From positions 62,001 through 126,000 of the forward strand of contig NZ_LOPY01000050.1 in NCBI RefSeq assembly GCF_001469895.1: DNA of 64,000 nt, given 5' to 3'. The notes under the pieces were generated by a model. That model did no database searches and had not been told where the DNA came from. It was given only the letters and a program-made list of their open reading frames with translations. This document shows positions 41,170 through 50,808 of the stretch, piece after piece (position 1 is the first letter of the stretch; every line of letters begins with the position of its first letter). The DNA is from Pseudoalteromonas sp. XI10. GTDB lineage: Bacteria > Pseudomonadota > Gammaproteobacteria > Enterobacterales > Alteromonadaceae. Made by a program: the position numbers and the translations under genes.

Positions 41170-43098
41170 ATGGGAAACAATGAATTTAAACTAACCAAGC
41201 TAGCGCTAGCGTTAGGTGTCACTTTAAGCTTAAGTGGTTGTTTGAGTGATGACGACAATAACGACACAGTGCCTGAGCCGCCAGCTCCAACACAAGATGT
41301 AGCAGTTCCACCTACGGCAGCTGAAGCTCAAGCAGGTGCTATAACTGTTAACCTTATCGATGCATTAGGTGAACCTCTTGCAGATACAGTTTCAGCATCT
41401 ATCACTTTTACTTCTTCTGAAGATGGACTTTTATCTGTATCCGGCGAGTCTGTAGCCGATGAGGACAAAGTTACTACCGAAGGAACATTTAGCTTCACTA
41501 TTGAATCAATTCCAGCTGATGGAGTAACTTACGACTATGTTGTTTCAGCAGAAGGTTACCTAAATAACTCTGGTTCTTTCACTGTAACAACTACTGACAA
41601 TGTAGCAGCTGATGAAATTCGACTTACTCCACGTAATTTAGCTGACTCTGATGTTCCTATTGTTGCAGAAACTAAATCATTAGAATCTTTGGTCCCTGAA
41701 GGTGAAAATACAACAGTAGCTTATGACCCTACGACCGGTTTAAGCGTTTCTGGTGATAAAGACGAAATTGAATTGCCTCAATCTGTAAACAAAGCTGGCG
41801 TTGCTGTTGGTGGTACTACAGTTAAAATTAAAAACGGTACTCAATTTTTAACTGCTGACGGTACAGCTTTAGAAACAGTACCTGAGATCACTGTAGCTTA
41901 CTTTGCTAACGAAGCAACTCGTAACGACTCAGAAGCTGATAACTCATCAGTAGAAAACTCATCTCTTGATGCTTTTCCTGGTGGTTTAGCTCTTTCTGTT
42001 GCAAACCCTGATGGCTCAGATTCAAATGTTTCTGGTTCATTTACATCAGGTGGTTTCGTTGCAATCGAGCTTACTGATGATGCTGGTAATAAAGTAAAAA
42101 CATTCGGTGAAGGAAACTCTCTTACTGTTGCAATGCAGGTAGATCAGAATACTTCAAACCCATGTCCAGTTTCAGTTCCGGCTGGTACAACTGACCTTTC
42201 GGCATATGCAGAAGCTAATGGCTACAGCATGGGTGTTTGTACGTTAACTTCTCCAACAGCTCGTAAAATCGCTGTAGGTGATGTATTCCCAGTTTGGAGT
42301 TATGATGAAGACGCTGGTAAGTGGTCTTTTGAAAGCTATGGAGAAGTTACAGACAACGGTAGTGCAGACACATTTGACGTTTCTGTAGACGTTAATCACT
42401 TATCATATTGGAACTTAGATTACTTCAACAATAACCAATGTTCTAATGTGTCATTTGATATTGTTGATCGTAATGGTAACGCAAATGAAGCTCGCTACAC
42501 TCTTTCACTTGAAAGTAGTGGTTTCCGTCGTAATTTTAGAAACCTAACAGCATACGGTGATTACTCTGAAGCGAATATTGCTAACCCGCCATCATTCCCT
42601 GTGACTGTAAAAGTTAGACAAAATGGTGCTAACGTTTTAGCTGGTCTTCAAGATGATGTTACTGACCCTAATGTTGTTACTAAGCTTAATGTTAATAGCT
42701 TATGTGATTTAGATGGTGAAACCTTACAGCTAACTACTGAGAATCCTATTGTTGTTACTAAGCAAGTGACTACACAACTTGTTTGTAGTAATACTGAAGA
42801 TTTTGACGTAAATACCGATCCGGTTCCGACTCCAACAAGCTCTACACTATATGCTGATGGTAGATTCGTTAGCAATTACTACGGTGAGGCTACCTTCAAT
42901 GTCGCTTTATCAGAAGGCAGTAACTATACAATTAGATACCGTGACTATGCTAACAATCAATGGCTTTCACAACAGTTAGAAGTTAACACTACAGCTGTAA
43001 CCCTTGATATCCCAACAGTTTGTGAAGTTGTTGAGCAACCAATCACTGGTGGTACTGGTGGTACTGGTGGTACTGGTGGTTCTGGTAACGGTGGCTAG
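41170..43098 (+). CDS. large lipoprotein with beta-sandwich domains, hypothetical
   Basis: The 642-residue protein has a lipoprotein signal with lipobox LSGC followed by an Asp/Asn-rich linker (LSDDDNNDTVPEPPAP). The rest is Ser/Thr/Val-rich and probably forms beta-sandwich domains; the first (about 50-155) resembles a carboxypeptidase-regulatory-like or big_1 domain (ITVNLIDALGEPLADTVSAS). Four late cysteines occur in the second half. The C-terminus is a Gly/Thr repeat (GGTGGTGGTGGSGNGG). It is likely an exposed envelope lipoprotein. I do not recognise a named family. Confidence 0.65.
   Translation: MGNNEFKLTKLALALGVTLSLSGCLSDDDNNDTVPEPPAPTQDVAVPPTAAEAQAGAITVNLIDALGEPLADTVSASITFTSSEDGLLSVSGESVADEDKVTTEGTFSFTIESIPADGVTYDYVVSAEGYLNNSGSFTVTTTDNVAADEIRLTPRNLADSDVPIVAETKSLESLVPEGENTTVAYDPTTGLSVSGDKDEIELPQSVNKAGVAVGGTTVKIKNGTQFLTADGTALETVPEITVAYFANEATRNDSEADNSSVENSSLDAFPGGLALSVANPDGSDSNVSGSFTSGGFVAIELTDDAGNKVKTFGEGNSLTVAMQVDQNTSNPCPVSVPAGTTDLSAYAEANGYSMGVCTLTSPTARKIAVGDVFPVWSYDEDAGKWSFESYGEVTDNGSADTFDVSVDVNHLSYWNLDYFNNNQCSNVSFDIVDRNGNANEARYTLSLESSGFRRNFRNLTAYGDYSEANIANPPSFPVTVKVRQNGANVLAGLQDDVTDPNVVTKLNVNSLCDLDGETLQLTTENPIVVTKQVTTQLVCSNTEDFDVNTDPVPTPTSSTLYADGRFVSNYYGEATFNVALSEGSNYTIRYRDYANNQWLSQQLEVNTTAVTLDIPTVCEVVEQPITGGTGGTGGTGGSGNGG
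43051..43080 (+). repeat. 9-bp tandem repeat encoding Gly-Gly-Thr
   Basis: The unit GGTACTGGT (or its rotation) is repeated about three times near the 3' end of the lipoprotein gene and gives the C-terminal (GGT)n tail. Being a multiple of three, changes in copy number would keep the frame and change only the tail length. Confidence 0.75.
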
Positions 43099-43121
43099 TC
43101 CACAGCGCTAATAAAGCTTTT

Positions 43122-43147
43122 AAAACCGCGCTTATGCGCGGTTTTTT
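43122..43147 (+). terminator. intrinsic terminator of the lipoprotein gene
   Basis: AAAACCGCGC (43122-43131) pairs perfectly with GCGCGGTTTT (43136-43145) around a four-base loop, with T residues at the 3' side. It is 24 bases after the stop codon. Confidence 0.9.
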
Positions 43148-43267
43148 ATTGCCTATTTAAAACTATACATAAACACCAAGCTTCTCTTGTGCTAAGCATC
43201 AATGCATTTACGCTGCTTAAACTACCCTATTATCAATAGGGAGTTTTACGCTCTTAATTTCAGACAA

Positions 43268-43294
43268 TAAAAAAGGCTCACTAAGAGCCTTTTA
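43268..43294 (-). terminator. intrinsic terminator of the phosphoribosyltransferase gene
   Basis: AAAAGGCTC (43271-43279) pairs with GAGCCTTTT (43285-43293); on the minus strand it is followed by TTTTTTATTG. It lies about 20 bases after the stop codon at 43313. Confidence 0.85.
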
Positions 43295-43312
43295 TGAAAC
43301 ATCTGAACAAGG

Positions 43313-43879
43313 TTACTTTTCAAGTAAAATGTCGTGGATGTTAGCTAAATCAGACTTACCCTCGATGATTTCGTCTGGCGTTAGGCCTGAAAGCTCATGA
43401 GGGAATACTAACCACTCTTCAGACTCATGAATGAAGTAATCTGGCACCATGTCTACCTTTGAGTTCTTCGGCTTGTAGTATGGGCATGCAACGCGAATAT
43501 CACGTGGTAGGTTTAAACGCATTAACTCCGAAAGCTTTTCCTTTAATGCAAAAATACTGCGGCCAGAATCAAAAACATCATCAACGATTAGTAATGAGTT
43601 ATCTGCATTGGCATTTTCAATGATGTAATGCAAACCGTGAACTTTGATCTCTTTAGATTGCTGGTTAATACCGTAATACGAAGAAGTACGCACTGCGATA
43701 TGGTCAGTTTCTATACCTTTGTAATCGTAATATTCTTGAACTGCGATACCAATTGGAGCACCACCACGCCAAATACCAATGATGAAATCAGGACGGAAAC
43801 CATCTTCATAAACTTGTGCCGCAACACGAAATGAATCTTCAAGAAGCTGCTGCGCAGTGATATAGCACTTATCTGACAT
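43313..43879 (-). CDS. phosphoribosyltransferase, probably purine salvage
   Basis: The 188-residue protein has a type I phosphoribosyltransferase fold: FIIGIWRGGAPIGI is the hood/loop region and SLLIVDDVFDSGRSI the PRPP-binding motif with two acidic residues. The family includes hypoxanthine/xanthine-type enzymes that make IMP or XMP from PRPP, but it is not closely like E. coli Hpt, so the base specificity is uncertain. The ATG at 43879 (MSDKCYITAQQ) is the first canonical start in frame; the frame is open upstream only through a TTG. It is a single-gene unit with its own terminator. Confidence 0.82.
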   Translation of the reverse strand: MSDKCYITAQQLLEDSFRVAAQVYEDGFRPDFIIGIWRGGAPIGIAVQEYYDYKGIETDHIAVRTSSYYGINQQSKEIKVHGLHYIIENANADNSLLIVDDVFDSGRSIFALKEKLSELMRLNLPRDIRVACPYYKPKNSKVDMVPDYFIHESEEWLVFPHELSGLTPDEIIEGKSDLANIHDILLEK

Positions 43880-44025
43880 AAATAGAGACCCCAGTGTGAA
43901 TTGATCATTCAAGTGTAGCTAATTTAATAAAAACTAACCACAGGATGAGAAAATGTGGGGCGTGATTTTATACTAATTTACTCAAAAAAGCTTGTATCAG
44001 TTTGTAAAATTCCCCTTTAGATCAA

Positions 44026-44062
44026 AAAAGCCCCTTAACTTAGATAAAGTTAAGGGGCTTTT
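44026..44062 (-). terminator. intrinsic terminator of pepB
   Basis: AAAAGCCCCTTAACTT (44026-44041) and AAGTTAAGGGGCTTTT (44047-44062) form a perfect 16-bp stem with a five-base loop. It lies about 27 bases after the pepB stop codon and is followed by T residues on the minus strand. Confidence 0.88.
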
Positions 44063-44088
44063 AATTAGCTACAGAAAAAGTAAATTGC

Positions 44089-45384
44089 TTATGCTTTTTC
44101 TAGTAATGTTCTTGCAACAGTACGCATACCTTGAGTTGTTGCGCCCGCAGCCCACTCGCTTGTGCTACCCATGTTAAATGCAGCGGCAAGGTCAATATGG
44201 ACCCAACCTTTGCCTTCATTTGGCACAAAGCGTGATAAGAAACCAGCCGCATTAGAAGCACCACCGTAGCCACCACCTTTTTGTGGACGACTGTTTGCCG
44301 TATCAGCATATGGTGACGGGCAATTTTGTTGGTGCCATTTTTCAAGTGGTAATGGCCAAGCAGCTTCCATTTCTTGCTCTGCAAAGTCTTGTACGTCACG
44401 TACAAGCTCTTTATCAAGACCAAACAATGCATTGTACTCTTGGCCTACAGCAACAAGCGCAGCGCCTGTTAAGGTTGCCGCATCAATGATTAATGGCGCG
44501 CCAGACTCACCTGCTGCCATTAAGCCATCAGCTAGTACTAAACGACCTTCAGCGTCTGTGTTAACGATTTCAACCGTTGTACCATTTTTATACGTTAAGA
44601 TATCGCCAAGTTTGTAGGCGTGGCCTGAAATTAAGTTTTCAGCACAGCATAAGAACAACTTAATGCGTTTGTTGATACCACGGCTAATAGCAAGCGCTAA
44701 GCCTGCAGTCACAGTTGCTGCACCACCCATATCGCACTTCATGCCTAGCATGCCTTCACTTGCTTTGATTGAGTAACCACCTGAATCAAACGTAATGCCT
44801 TTACCAACTAAAGCAGCCGCAACAGGGGCATTTTCATCACCTGTAGGGTTGTAATCTAATGCTAATAATACTGGTGGACGTTCACTACCACGGCCTACCG
44901 CGTGAATACCAATCCACTGTTGCTCTAATAAAGCATCGCCTTTAATGATTTGGTAGCTTACGTGCTCAGGCGCTAAAGACTGAATAAACTCAGCTGCTTT
45001 ACCAGCTAGGCTCTCTGGGAAAATATCATCAGCTGTGCCATTGATCATTTGACGAGCCCACGTCGCAGCTTGCTTTAAAGAAGCCAATTCTTTGCCGTCT
45101 GTTTTTGCATTTTCAACAAACTCAATAGCATCTAAATTCTTAGGTGAAACAAAGCCTTGGTAGAAAGCCCATTGTGTTTCTGTACACCAAACATCGCCCA
45201 CTAAGGCAATATTTTTTAAGCCTTGATTAGCTAACGTACGTGCTGCTTTTTGTACGTTTTTAAGTGTATCTTGCTCAGTTAAATGAACAGTTGCGCCTTG
45301 TTCAGTAAAAGAAAGAGCGGCTTTTTCGCCCCAATGTGCGGCAGCGCCCTGCTCGCTAAGTTGAACTAGAAATTTTTCTGACAT
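44089..45384 (-). CDS. pepB: peptidase B, M17 leucyl aminopeptidase family
   Basis: The 431-residue protein carries the M17 signature NTDAEGRLVLADGL, the metal-binding GKGITFDSGGYSIK and KCDMGGAATV segments, and RPQKGGGYGGASNAAGFLSRF near the end. Length and N-terminus fit PepB rather than PepA. Two divalent metals in the cytoplasmic hexamer release N-terminal residues from peptides. It is transcribed alone and divergently from sfsA, about 150 bases apart. Confidence 0.92.
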   Translation of the reverse strand: MSEKFLVQLSEQGAAAHWGEKAALSFTEQGATVHLTEQDTLKNVQKAARTLANQGLKNIALVGDVWCTETQWAFYQGFVSPKNLDAIEFVENAKTDGKELASLKQAATWARQMINGTADDIFPESLAGKAAEFIQSLAPEHVSYQIIKGDALLEQQWIGIHAVGRGSERPPVLLALDYNPTGDENAPVAAALVGKGITFDSGGYSIKASEGMLGMKCDMGGAATVTAGLALAISRGINKRIKLFLCCAENLISGHAYKLGDILTYKNGTTVEIVNTDAEGRLVLADGLMAAGESGAPLIIDAATLTGAALVAVGQEYNALFGLDKELVRDVQDFAEQEMEAAWPLPLEKWHQQNCPSPYADTANSRPQKGGGYGGASNAAGFLSRFVPNEGKGWVHIDLAAAFNMGSTSEWAAGATTQGMRTVARTLLEKA

Positions 45385-45533
45385 GTTAGAATACTCTTTG
45401 CGCTAAAAATGTTGCTCGAGTTTACTACAGCCAACGTCAGTTCCCAACAGCTTGCGATAAATAGCATTATGAGATGTGGTTCAATCCTCGTAATGAATCA
45501 CTTACAATAAAGAAAAACGAATTTATAAAAGCC

Positions 45534-46253
45534 ATGAAGTTTACTCCCGCATTACAAACAGCTACCTTAATTAAACGCTACAAACGTTTTTTAGCCGACT
45601 TAAAAACTGCTGATGGCGTAGAGTTTACAGCTCACTGCGCTAATACCGGCAAAATGACGGGCTGTGCAGAGCCTGGGTTTAAAGCGTTTTATTCAACCAG
45701 TGATAACGCCAAACGTAAGTTCCCTCAATCCTTGCAATTAACTCAGAACCAATTCGATCACTTAATATGTGTTAATACCGCGATTGCAAACAACGTTGTA
45801 CAAGAAGCCTTAAATGCAGGCGCGATTACTGAACTTGTTGACTATCAAACAATTGCTGCAGAAGTAAAATACGGCCAAGAAAATAGCCGTATCGACTTTT
45901 TATTAACAGATAAACACAAACCCCATTGCTATGTAGAAGTAAAATCTGTGACATTACTTTCACAAACAGAACCACAATCTGGGCAAGGGTATTTTCCGGA
46001 TGCAAAAACTGAGCGAGGCCAAAAACATCTGCGAGAGTTAATAGAGATGGTGCAACAAGGACATCGTGCAGTATTATTTTTTGCCGTTTTACATGAAGGT
46101 ATCAATCAAGTAAGTGCGGCAGAACATATCGACCCGAAATACGCCAAACTTTTAACTGAAGCTATAGATAATGGTGTTGAAGTGATTGCTTATAAAGCAA
46201 AAATTTCGGCAGAAGAAATTAAGTTGCAAGAAAAATGTGATTTTCTGAACTAA
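45534..46253 (+). CDS. sfsA: SfsA family DNA-binding protein/nuclease
   Basis: The 239-residue protein starts at ATG 45534 ([22 protein letters not shown]), the family start; the frame is open 20 codons further up. [29 protein letters not shown] (a nuclease-like E-x-K) and [16 protein letters not shown] are SfsA motifs. SfsA was named for sugar fermentation stimulation and may be a nuclease-like DNA-binding protein; its exact role is unsettled. It sits just before dksA as in E. coli. An AT-rich weak hairpin followed by a T run (46265-46315) may terminate it. Confidence 0.92.
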   Translation: MKFTPALQTATLIKRYKRFLADLKTADGVEFTAHCANTGKMTGCAEPGFKAFYSTSDNAKRKFPQSLQLTQNQFDHLICVNTAIANNVVQEALNAGAITELVDYQTIAAEVKYGQENSRIDFLLTDKHKPHCYVEVKSVTLLSQTEPQSGQGYFPDAKTERGQKHLRELIEMVQQGHRAVLFFAVLHEGINQVSAAEHIDPKYAKLLTEAIDNGVEVIAYKAKISAEEIKLQEKCDFLN

Positions 46254-46505
46254 GCTACTCTTTTACTAAAACGACAATAAAAGCACTATTTTAGTTGTAT
46301 TATTTTTTTTTGCCCATATAACTTAGCAAATTTAAAAAATTTATGGATAGTTAAGGGCTTACAAAACCGCCCATAATTATTTGAGCAATCATTAGCGCAA
46401 GGTCAAGAGGATTAATTAAAAATAAATTTGCCTCAGTCTAATGATTCTGCTATTTATAGCCGCCGGCTAACGCTGGGCAAAATATTAAGGATTTAGGAGA
46501 AAGTT

Positions 46506-46949
46506 ATGCCAGACCAAAAAAGACTAGGGTTATTGGCTCAGGCCGGGTTGGAACCATATCAAGAACAGCCAGGTGAAGAGTATATGAATGAAGCACAACG
46601 TGCTCATTTTAAAAAAATTTTAGAAGCTTGGCGTAACGATTTACGTAACGAAGTAGACCGTACTAAATCGCACATGCAAGACGAAGCAGCTAACTTTCCA
46701 GATCCAGTAGACCGTGCAGCACAAGAAGAAGAGTTCTCACTAGAACTTCGTACTCGTGACCGCGAGCGTAAACTGATCAAGAAAATTGAGAAAACGATTC
46801 TATTAATCAAAGAAGATGAGTTTGGTTTCTGTGAATCGTGTGGTATCGAAATTGGTATTCGCCGCTTAGAAGCACGTCCTACAGCTGATTTATGTGTAGA
46901 CTGTAAAACGCTTGCAGAAATTAAAGAAAAGCAATCTGGACGCGGTTAA
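46506..46949 (+). CDS. dksA: RNA polymerase-binding transcription factor DksA
   Basis: The 147-residue protein has the coiled-coil tip motif DPVDRA with Asp66, Asp69 and Ala71, needed for action on RNA polymerase with ppGpp, and a four-cysteine zinc finger (Cys109, Cys112, Cys130, Cys133). TTAGGAG lies before the ATG. It potentiates the stringent response by binding the secondary channel of RNA polymerase. gluQ follows 20 bases later, the usual dksA-gluQ operon. An upstream region of about 250 bases separates it from sfsA and should contain its own promoter. Confidence 0.96.
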   Translation: MPDQKRLGLLAQAGLEPYQEQPGEEYMNEAQRAHFKKILEAWRNDLRNEVDRTKSHMQDEAANFPDPVDRAAQEEEFSLELRTRDRERKLIKKIEKTILLIKEDEFGFCESCGIEIGIRRLEARPTADLCVDCKTLAEIKEKQSGRG

Positions 46950-46969
46950 TTACATCCTTTAATTAGCCC

Positions 46970-47914
46970 ATGTCTACCACAGCCGTTAACACGCCATTGC
47001 GTGAGTATCGAGGCCGCTTTGCGCCATCCCCTTCAGGGCCATTACATTTTGGCTCACTTATAGCGGCTGTGGGTAGCTTCCTTGATGCAAAAGCCAATCA
47101 AGGAAAATGGTTAGTACGCATTGAAGATATCGATACAACACGTGTTGTATCCGGTGCTAGCGACGATATATTACATACCCTAGAGGCATACGGCCTACAC
47201 TGGGACGAGCCTGTCATATACCAAACTCAGCGTCATGAGCAATACCAAGCCATTGTTGACGAGTTAATTTCGCAAAACCTTGTTTATGCATGTCATTGCA
47301 CGCGCAAAGAAATTAAAGAAATCGGTGGCATTTACCAAGGACACTGCCAGTATAAAAACCACGCTTTAACTGATTCAGCGCTACGTTTAACTCAGCAATT
47401 TGCAACCAGTCACTACCATGATTTAATTCAAGGTAAAGTGTATGTTGATAGCCAACTTGCCAAAGAAGATTACTTAATAAAGCGCAGCGATGGTTTATTT
47501 GCTTACCAACTGGTCGTAGTCGCCGATGATATTGCGCAAGGTATTACAAGAGTCGTTCGCGGCGCTGATTTACTCGAGCCGACGGCTCGACAACTCAGTT
47601 TGTTTAAGCAGCTGAATAAAACAGCTCCTGAATATGCTCATTTACCATTAGCAGTTGCTAAGCCGGGTTTTAAGCTATCTAAACAAAATTACGCCCCCGC
47701 TATAGCAAAAACAGATCCAAAGCCTGCGTTGTTCGATGCCTTGCGCTTTTTAGGCTTAAAGCCAGAAAGCTCACTTTTATCGTTAAATATCGATCAGATG
47801 TTAGCTTGGGCTATTGAAACTTACCGCCTTGAACACATACCAAAGGTGCAAGAAATACAAGTTAGCGAGGATCCAAACTCTCCTTTTTGTAACTTTGTTA
47901 CTATTGAAAAATAA
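46970..47914 (+). CDS. gluQ: glutamyl-Q tRNA(Asp) synthetase
   Basis: The 314-residue protein is a shortened GluRS homologue without an anticodon-binding domain. It attaches glutamate to the queuosine at position 34 of tRNA(Asp). Class I motifs are FAPSPSGPLHFGSL and, near the end, KLSKQN. A zinc-binding Cys/His cluster is visible in CHCTRKE and GHCQYKN. It follows dksA directly, the conserved order. No strong ribosome binding site precedes the ATG, consistent with coupling to dksA. Confidence 0.94.
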   Translation: MSTTAVNTPLREYRGRFAPSPSGPLHFGSLIAAVGSFLDAKANQGKWLVRIEDIDTTRVVSGASDDILHTLEAYGLHWDEPVIYQTQRHEQYQAIVDELISQNLVYACHCTRKEIKEIGGIYQGHCQYKNHALTDSALRLTQQFATSHYHDLIQGKVYVDSQLAKEDYLIKRSDGLFAYQLVVVADDIAQGITRVVRGADLLEPTARQLSLFKQLNKTAPEYAHLPLAVAKPGFKLSKQNYAPAIAKTDPKPALFDALRFLGLKPESSLLSLNIDQMLAWAIETYRLEHIPKVQEIQVSEDPNSPFCNFVTIEK

Positions 47915-48113
47915 ATTGCCAATTTTAAAGGCCGAGTAACTTAATTTTTCAGCCCTGCTGGTATATGATAGCGACCCAAAGTGTGCGAATCATCAACACC
48001 TTAATTTAGCGCCATTTAAAACACACTGATTACACGTCAATCTCACATCGGCGAAGTATCAAACAAACGCTATACTTGATGAGTCGCAAAGTCCGCGTCG
48101 TAGGAGACAGATT

Positions 48114-49493
48114 ATTATTTCTAAGCTTTTTCAATTTTGTCGGCAGATTATTGGCCCAAATGCCACGACATCAAGTGATGCTTTGCCAACGAGCGAGTTA
48201 CCTTTGGTGATCGAGCGCAGTGAACATGGTATTTCGCGCAAACAATTTAGCCCAAATGCAATCAAAGTATTGTATCGCCTTAAAGAAGGTGGTTTTGATG
48301 CCTACCTTGTAGGTGGTTGTATTCGAGATATATTGTTAGGCCAACAACCAAAAGACTTCGACGTTGTAACAAACGCAACCCCTGAGCAAATCAAAAAGCT
48401 ATTTCGTAACTGTCGCCTAATTGGTCGCCGTTTTCGTTTAGCCCATATCGTGTTTGGTCGAGAAATTATTGAAGTGGCGACCATGCGTGGCCATCACGAA
48501 GCCGAAGAAAGCAAAAATCAAATTAGCCAATCTAGTGAACACGGCCAACTCCTGCGTGACAATGTCTATGGCAGCATCGAAGAAGATGCTGAGCGCCGCG
48601 ACTTTTCGATTAATGCACTTTACTACTCAATTAACGATTTTTGTATTTATGACTATGCCAACGGCATTAGCGCGATAAAAGCAAAACAAATTGAGCTGAT
48701 TGGCGACCCAGAAACACGTTACCGTGAAGACCCTGTGCGCATGTTACGTGCAGTGCGTTTTGCCACTAAACTCGGAATGAGCATTGCGCCTGGCACCGAA
48801 AAGCCAATTAAAAGCCTTGCTAACTTACTTGATCATATTCCGCCAGCTCGTTTGTTTGAAGAATCACTCAAATTGTTCTTAAACGGCAAAGCAGAAGAAA
48901 ACTACTTAATGCTCCGCCAGTATGGTTTATTCAAAGCATTATTTCCTGCGCTTGATAAAATCTTAGATGCCAACCCTGAAGGCTTTGAACATACGTTTAT
49001 CCTGCAAATGTTTAAAAACACCGATAAACGTATTAATGCTGATAAAAAAGTCACTCCAGCCTTTATTTTTGCAGCCTTATTGTGGTTCCCATTACTGAGC
49101 ATTACTAAAAAGTTACAACAACGCGATCAACTTTCAGAGTACGATGCATTTGCACAAGCAATGAACAAAGTACTGAGTGAAAACGCGCAACAGGTAGCAG
49201 TACCAAAACGCTTCACCTTGGGTGCACGCGATATTTGGCATATTCAGCAACGCCTTGATAAACGAGGTGGTCAGCGCGCTTATAGGCTCACTCAACAGCC
49301 TCGCTTCAAAGCCGCTTATGATTTCTTATTACTGCGTGTGCAAGCTGGCGAAGAGCAACAAAAAGAGCTTGCTGATTGGTGGACAACCTACCTAAGCCAA
49401 GACATCAATGGTCAAAAAGAGATGGTTAAAAATTTAGGACACCAAGGTGGCCCTAAGCGCCGTCGTCGCCCACGCAAGAAAAAAGTAGACTAA
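48114..49493 (+). CDS. pcnB: poly(A) polymerase I, probable AUU start
   Basis: The 459-residue protein adds poly(A) tails that promote RNA decay. The nucleotidyltransferase core is YLVGGCIRDILLGQ with the catalytic DFDVVTN, and the tail is basic (KRRRRPRKKK). The conserved N-terminus (SKLFQFCRQ, like E. coli FTRVANFCRK) lies upstream of any ATG, GTG or TTG in frame; TAGGAG (48101-48106) precedes three ATT codons, of which 48114 has the best spacing and aligns exactly with E. coli PcnB, which is known to start at AUU. A TTG at 48183 would remove the conserved N-terminus. folK follows two bases after its stop. Confidence 0.88.
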   Translation: MISKLFQFCRQIIGPNATTSSDALPTSELPLVIERSEHGISRKQFSPNAIKVLYRLKEGGFDAYLVGGCIRDILLGQQPKDFDVVTNATPEQIKKLFRNCRLIGRRFRLAHIVFGREIIEVATMRGHHEAEESKNQISQSSEHGQLLRDNVYGSIEEDAERRDFSINALYYSINDFCIYDYANGISAIKAKQIELIGDPETRYREDPVRMLRAVRFATKLGMSIAPGTEKPIKSLANLLDHIPPARLFEESLKLFLNGKAEENYLMLRQYGLFKALFPALDKILDANPEGFEHTFILQMFKNTDKRINADKKVTPAFIFAALLWFPLLSITKKLQQRDQLSEYDAFAQAMNKVLSENAQQVAVPKRFTLGARDIWHIQQRLDKRGGQRAYRLTQQPRFKAAYDFLLLRVQAGEEQQKELADWWTTYLSQDINGQKEMVKNLGHQGGPKRRRRPRKKKVD

Positions 49494-49495
49494 GT

Positions 49496-49984
49496 ATGCA
49501 TACCGTTTATTTAGGTTTAGGTGCCAATTTAAACGCGCCACGTAAACAAATTCATGCTGCTGTCACTGCCCTAAAAGCATTAAAAGATGTTGAGTTTGTT
49601 TGTGTATCCCATGATTACGCAAGCAAACCAATGGGGCCACAAGATCAACCCGATTATGTAAATGCAGTCGCGTGTGTTAAAACTGCACTTAAGCCAGAGC
49701 AGTTGCTTGATTTAACTCAAGCCATTGAGCTTGAGCATGGCCGTGTTAGAAAAGAAGAACGCTGGGGTCCGCGTACCCTTGATATAGATATTTTATTGTT
49801 CGGTAATGACGTGATAGACACTCCTCGCTTAACCGTGCCTCATTATGGCCTAACAGAGCGAGAGTTTGTTGTGTATCCCTTGCTGGAAATTGCACCAGCA
49901 CTTGTACTACCGAATAATCAATCACTTGCTGATATAACAAAAACGTTGCCTTTAAACGATTTACAACAACTCCCTCAGCAGTAA
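49496..49984 (+). CDS. folK: 2-amino-4-hydroxy-6-hydroxymethyldihydropteridine pyrophosphokinase
   Basis: The 162-residue enzyme transfers pyrophosphate from ATP to the pterin in folate synthesis. Motifs are YLGLGANLNAP, PDYVNAVA, RWGPRTLDIDILLFG with the Mg-binding aspartates, and VPHYGLTEREFVVYPLLEI. Length is standard. It follows pcnB by two bases and precedes panB, the usual order in gammaproteobacteria. A short hairpin (AAGGCT/AGCCTT) lies between it and panB. Confidence 0.96.
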   Translation: MHTVYLGLGANLNAPRKQIHAAVTALKALKDVEFVCVSHDYASKPMGPQDQPDYVNAVACVKTALKPEQLLDLTQAIELEHGRVRKEERWGPRTLDIDILLFGNDVIDTPRLTVPHYGLTEREFVVYPLLEIAPALVLPNNQSLADITKTLPLNDLQQLPQQ

Positions 49985-50013
49985 TCAACCAAGGCTAAGC
50001 CTTAGAGGAAATT

Positions 50014-50808
50014 ATGTCTAAAATCACCGTTTCAACTCTTAATAAAATGAAACAAGAACAACAAAAAATCACCGCATTAACGGCCTACGATGCCAGTTTT
50101 GCAAAATTGTTTCATGATAATGGCGTCGAGGTGATTTTAGTCGGTGACTCACTAGGCATGGTACTGCAAGGTGCTGATGACACCCTTGCAGTAACCAACA
50201 CAGATATTGCTTATCATACACGTTGTGTACGTGCCGGTAGCCGCGAATTATTTGTGATTGCTGACTTACCTTTTATGACCTATGCCAACCCAGCTGATGC
50301 CTGTAAAAATGCAGCAGAGCTGATGCGTGCTGGGGCAAACATGGTTAAGCTTGAAGGCGGCGAATGGCTGCACGACAGTATTCGTGCGATGACCCAACAA
50401 GGTATTCCAGTATGTGGTCACCTGGGCTTAACACCTCAGTCAGTACATGTTTTTGGCGGTTTCAAAATTCAAGGTCGTGAGCAATCTCAAGCCGATAAAA
50501 TGGTGAGCGATGCGAAAGCTCTTGAGGCAGCAGGTGCACAGTTACTTGTTTTAGAATGTATTCCAAGCGAGCTTGCTAAACGCATTACTGATGAACTGAG
50601 CATTCCTACCATTGGTATTGGTGCAGGTAATCAAACTGATGGGCAAATCTTAGTAATGCACGACCTAGTTGGTATTTCGGCAGGCTATATTCCTAAGTTT
50701 TCAAAGAACTTTTTATTAGAAACCGGCAATATGCCAGCAGCAGTGCAAAAGTATTGTGAAGATGTAAAAAATGGTGCTTTCCCAAGTACCGAACACGAGT
50801 TTAAATAA
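50014..50808 (+). CDS. panB: 3-methyl-2-oxobutanoate hydroxymethyltransferase
   Basis: The 264-residue TIM-barrel enzyme makes ketopantoate from alpha-ketoisovalerate and methylene-tetrahydrofolate, the first step of pantothenate synthesis. [14 protein letters not shown] includes the Mg-binding Asp, with [17 protein letters not shown] and IGIGAG as further motifs. AGAGGAAA precedes the ATG. The stop codon is immediately followed by the ATG of panC, so the two are translationally coupled. Confidence 0.96.
   Translation: MSKITVSTLNKMKQEQQKITALTAYDASFAKLFHDNGVEVILVGDSLGMVLQGADDTLAVTNTDIAYHTRCVRAGSRELFVIADLPFMTYANPADACKNAAELMRAGANMVKLEGGEWLHDSIRAMTQQGIPVCGHLGLTPQSVHVFGGFKIQGREQSQADKMVSDAKALEAAGAQLLVLECIPSELAKRITDELSIPTIGIGAGNQTDGQILVMHDLVGISAGYIPKFSKNFLLETGNMPAAVQKYCEDVKNGAFPSTEHEFK

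Noticed and set aside
46440..46469. Nine-residue leader ORF before dksA
   Set aside because: It has no ribosome binding site or attenuator-like hairpin, so it is not distinguishable from chance.
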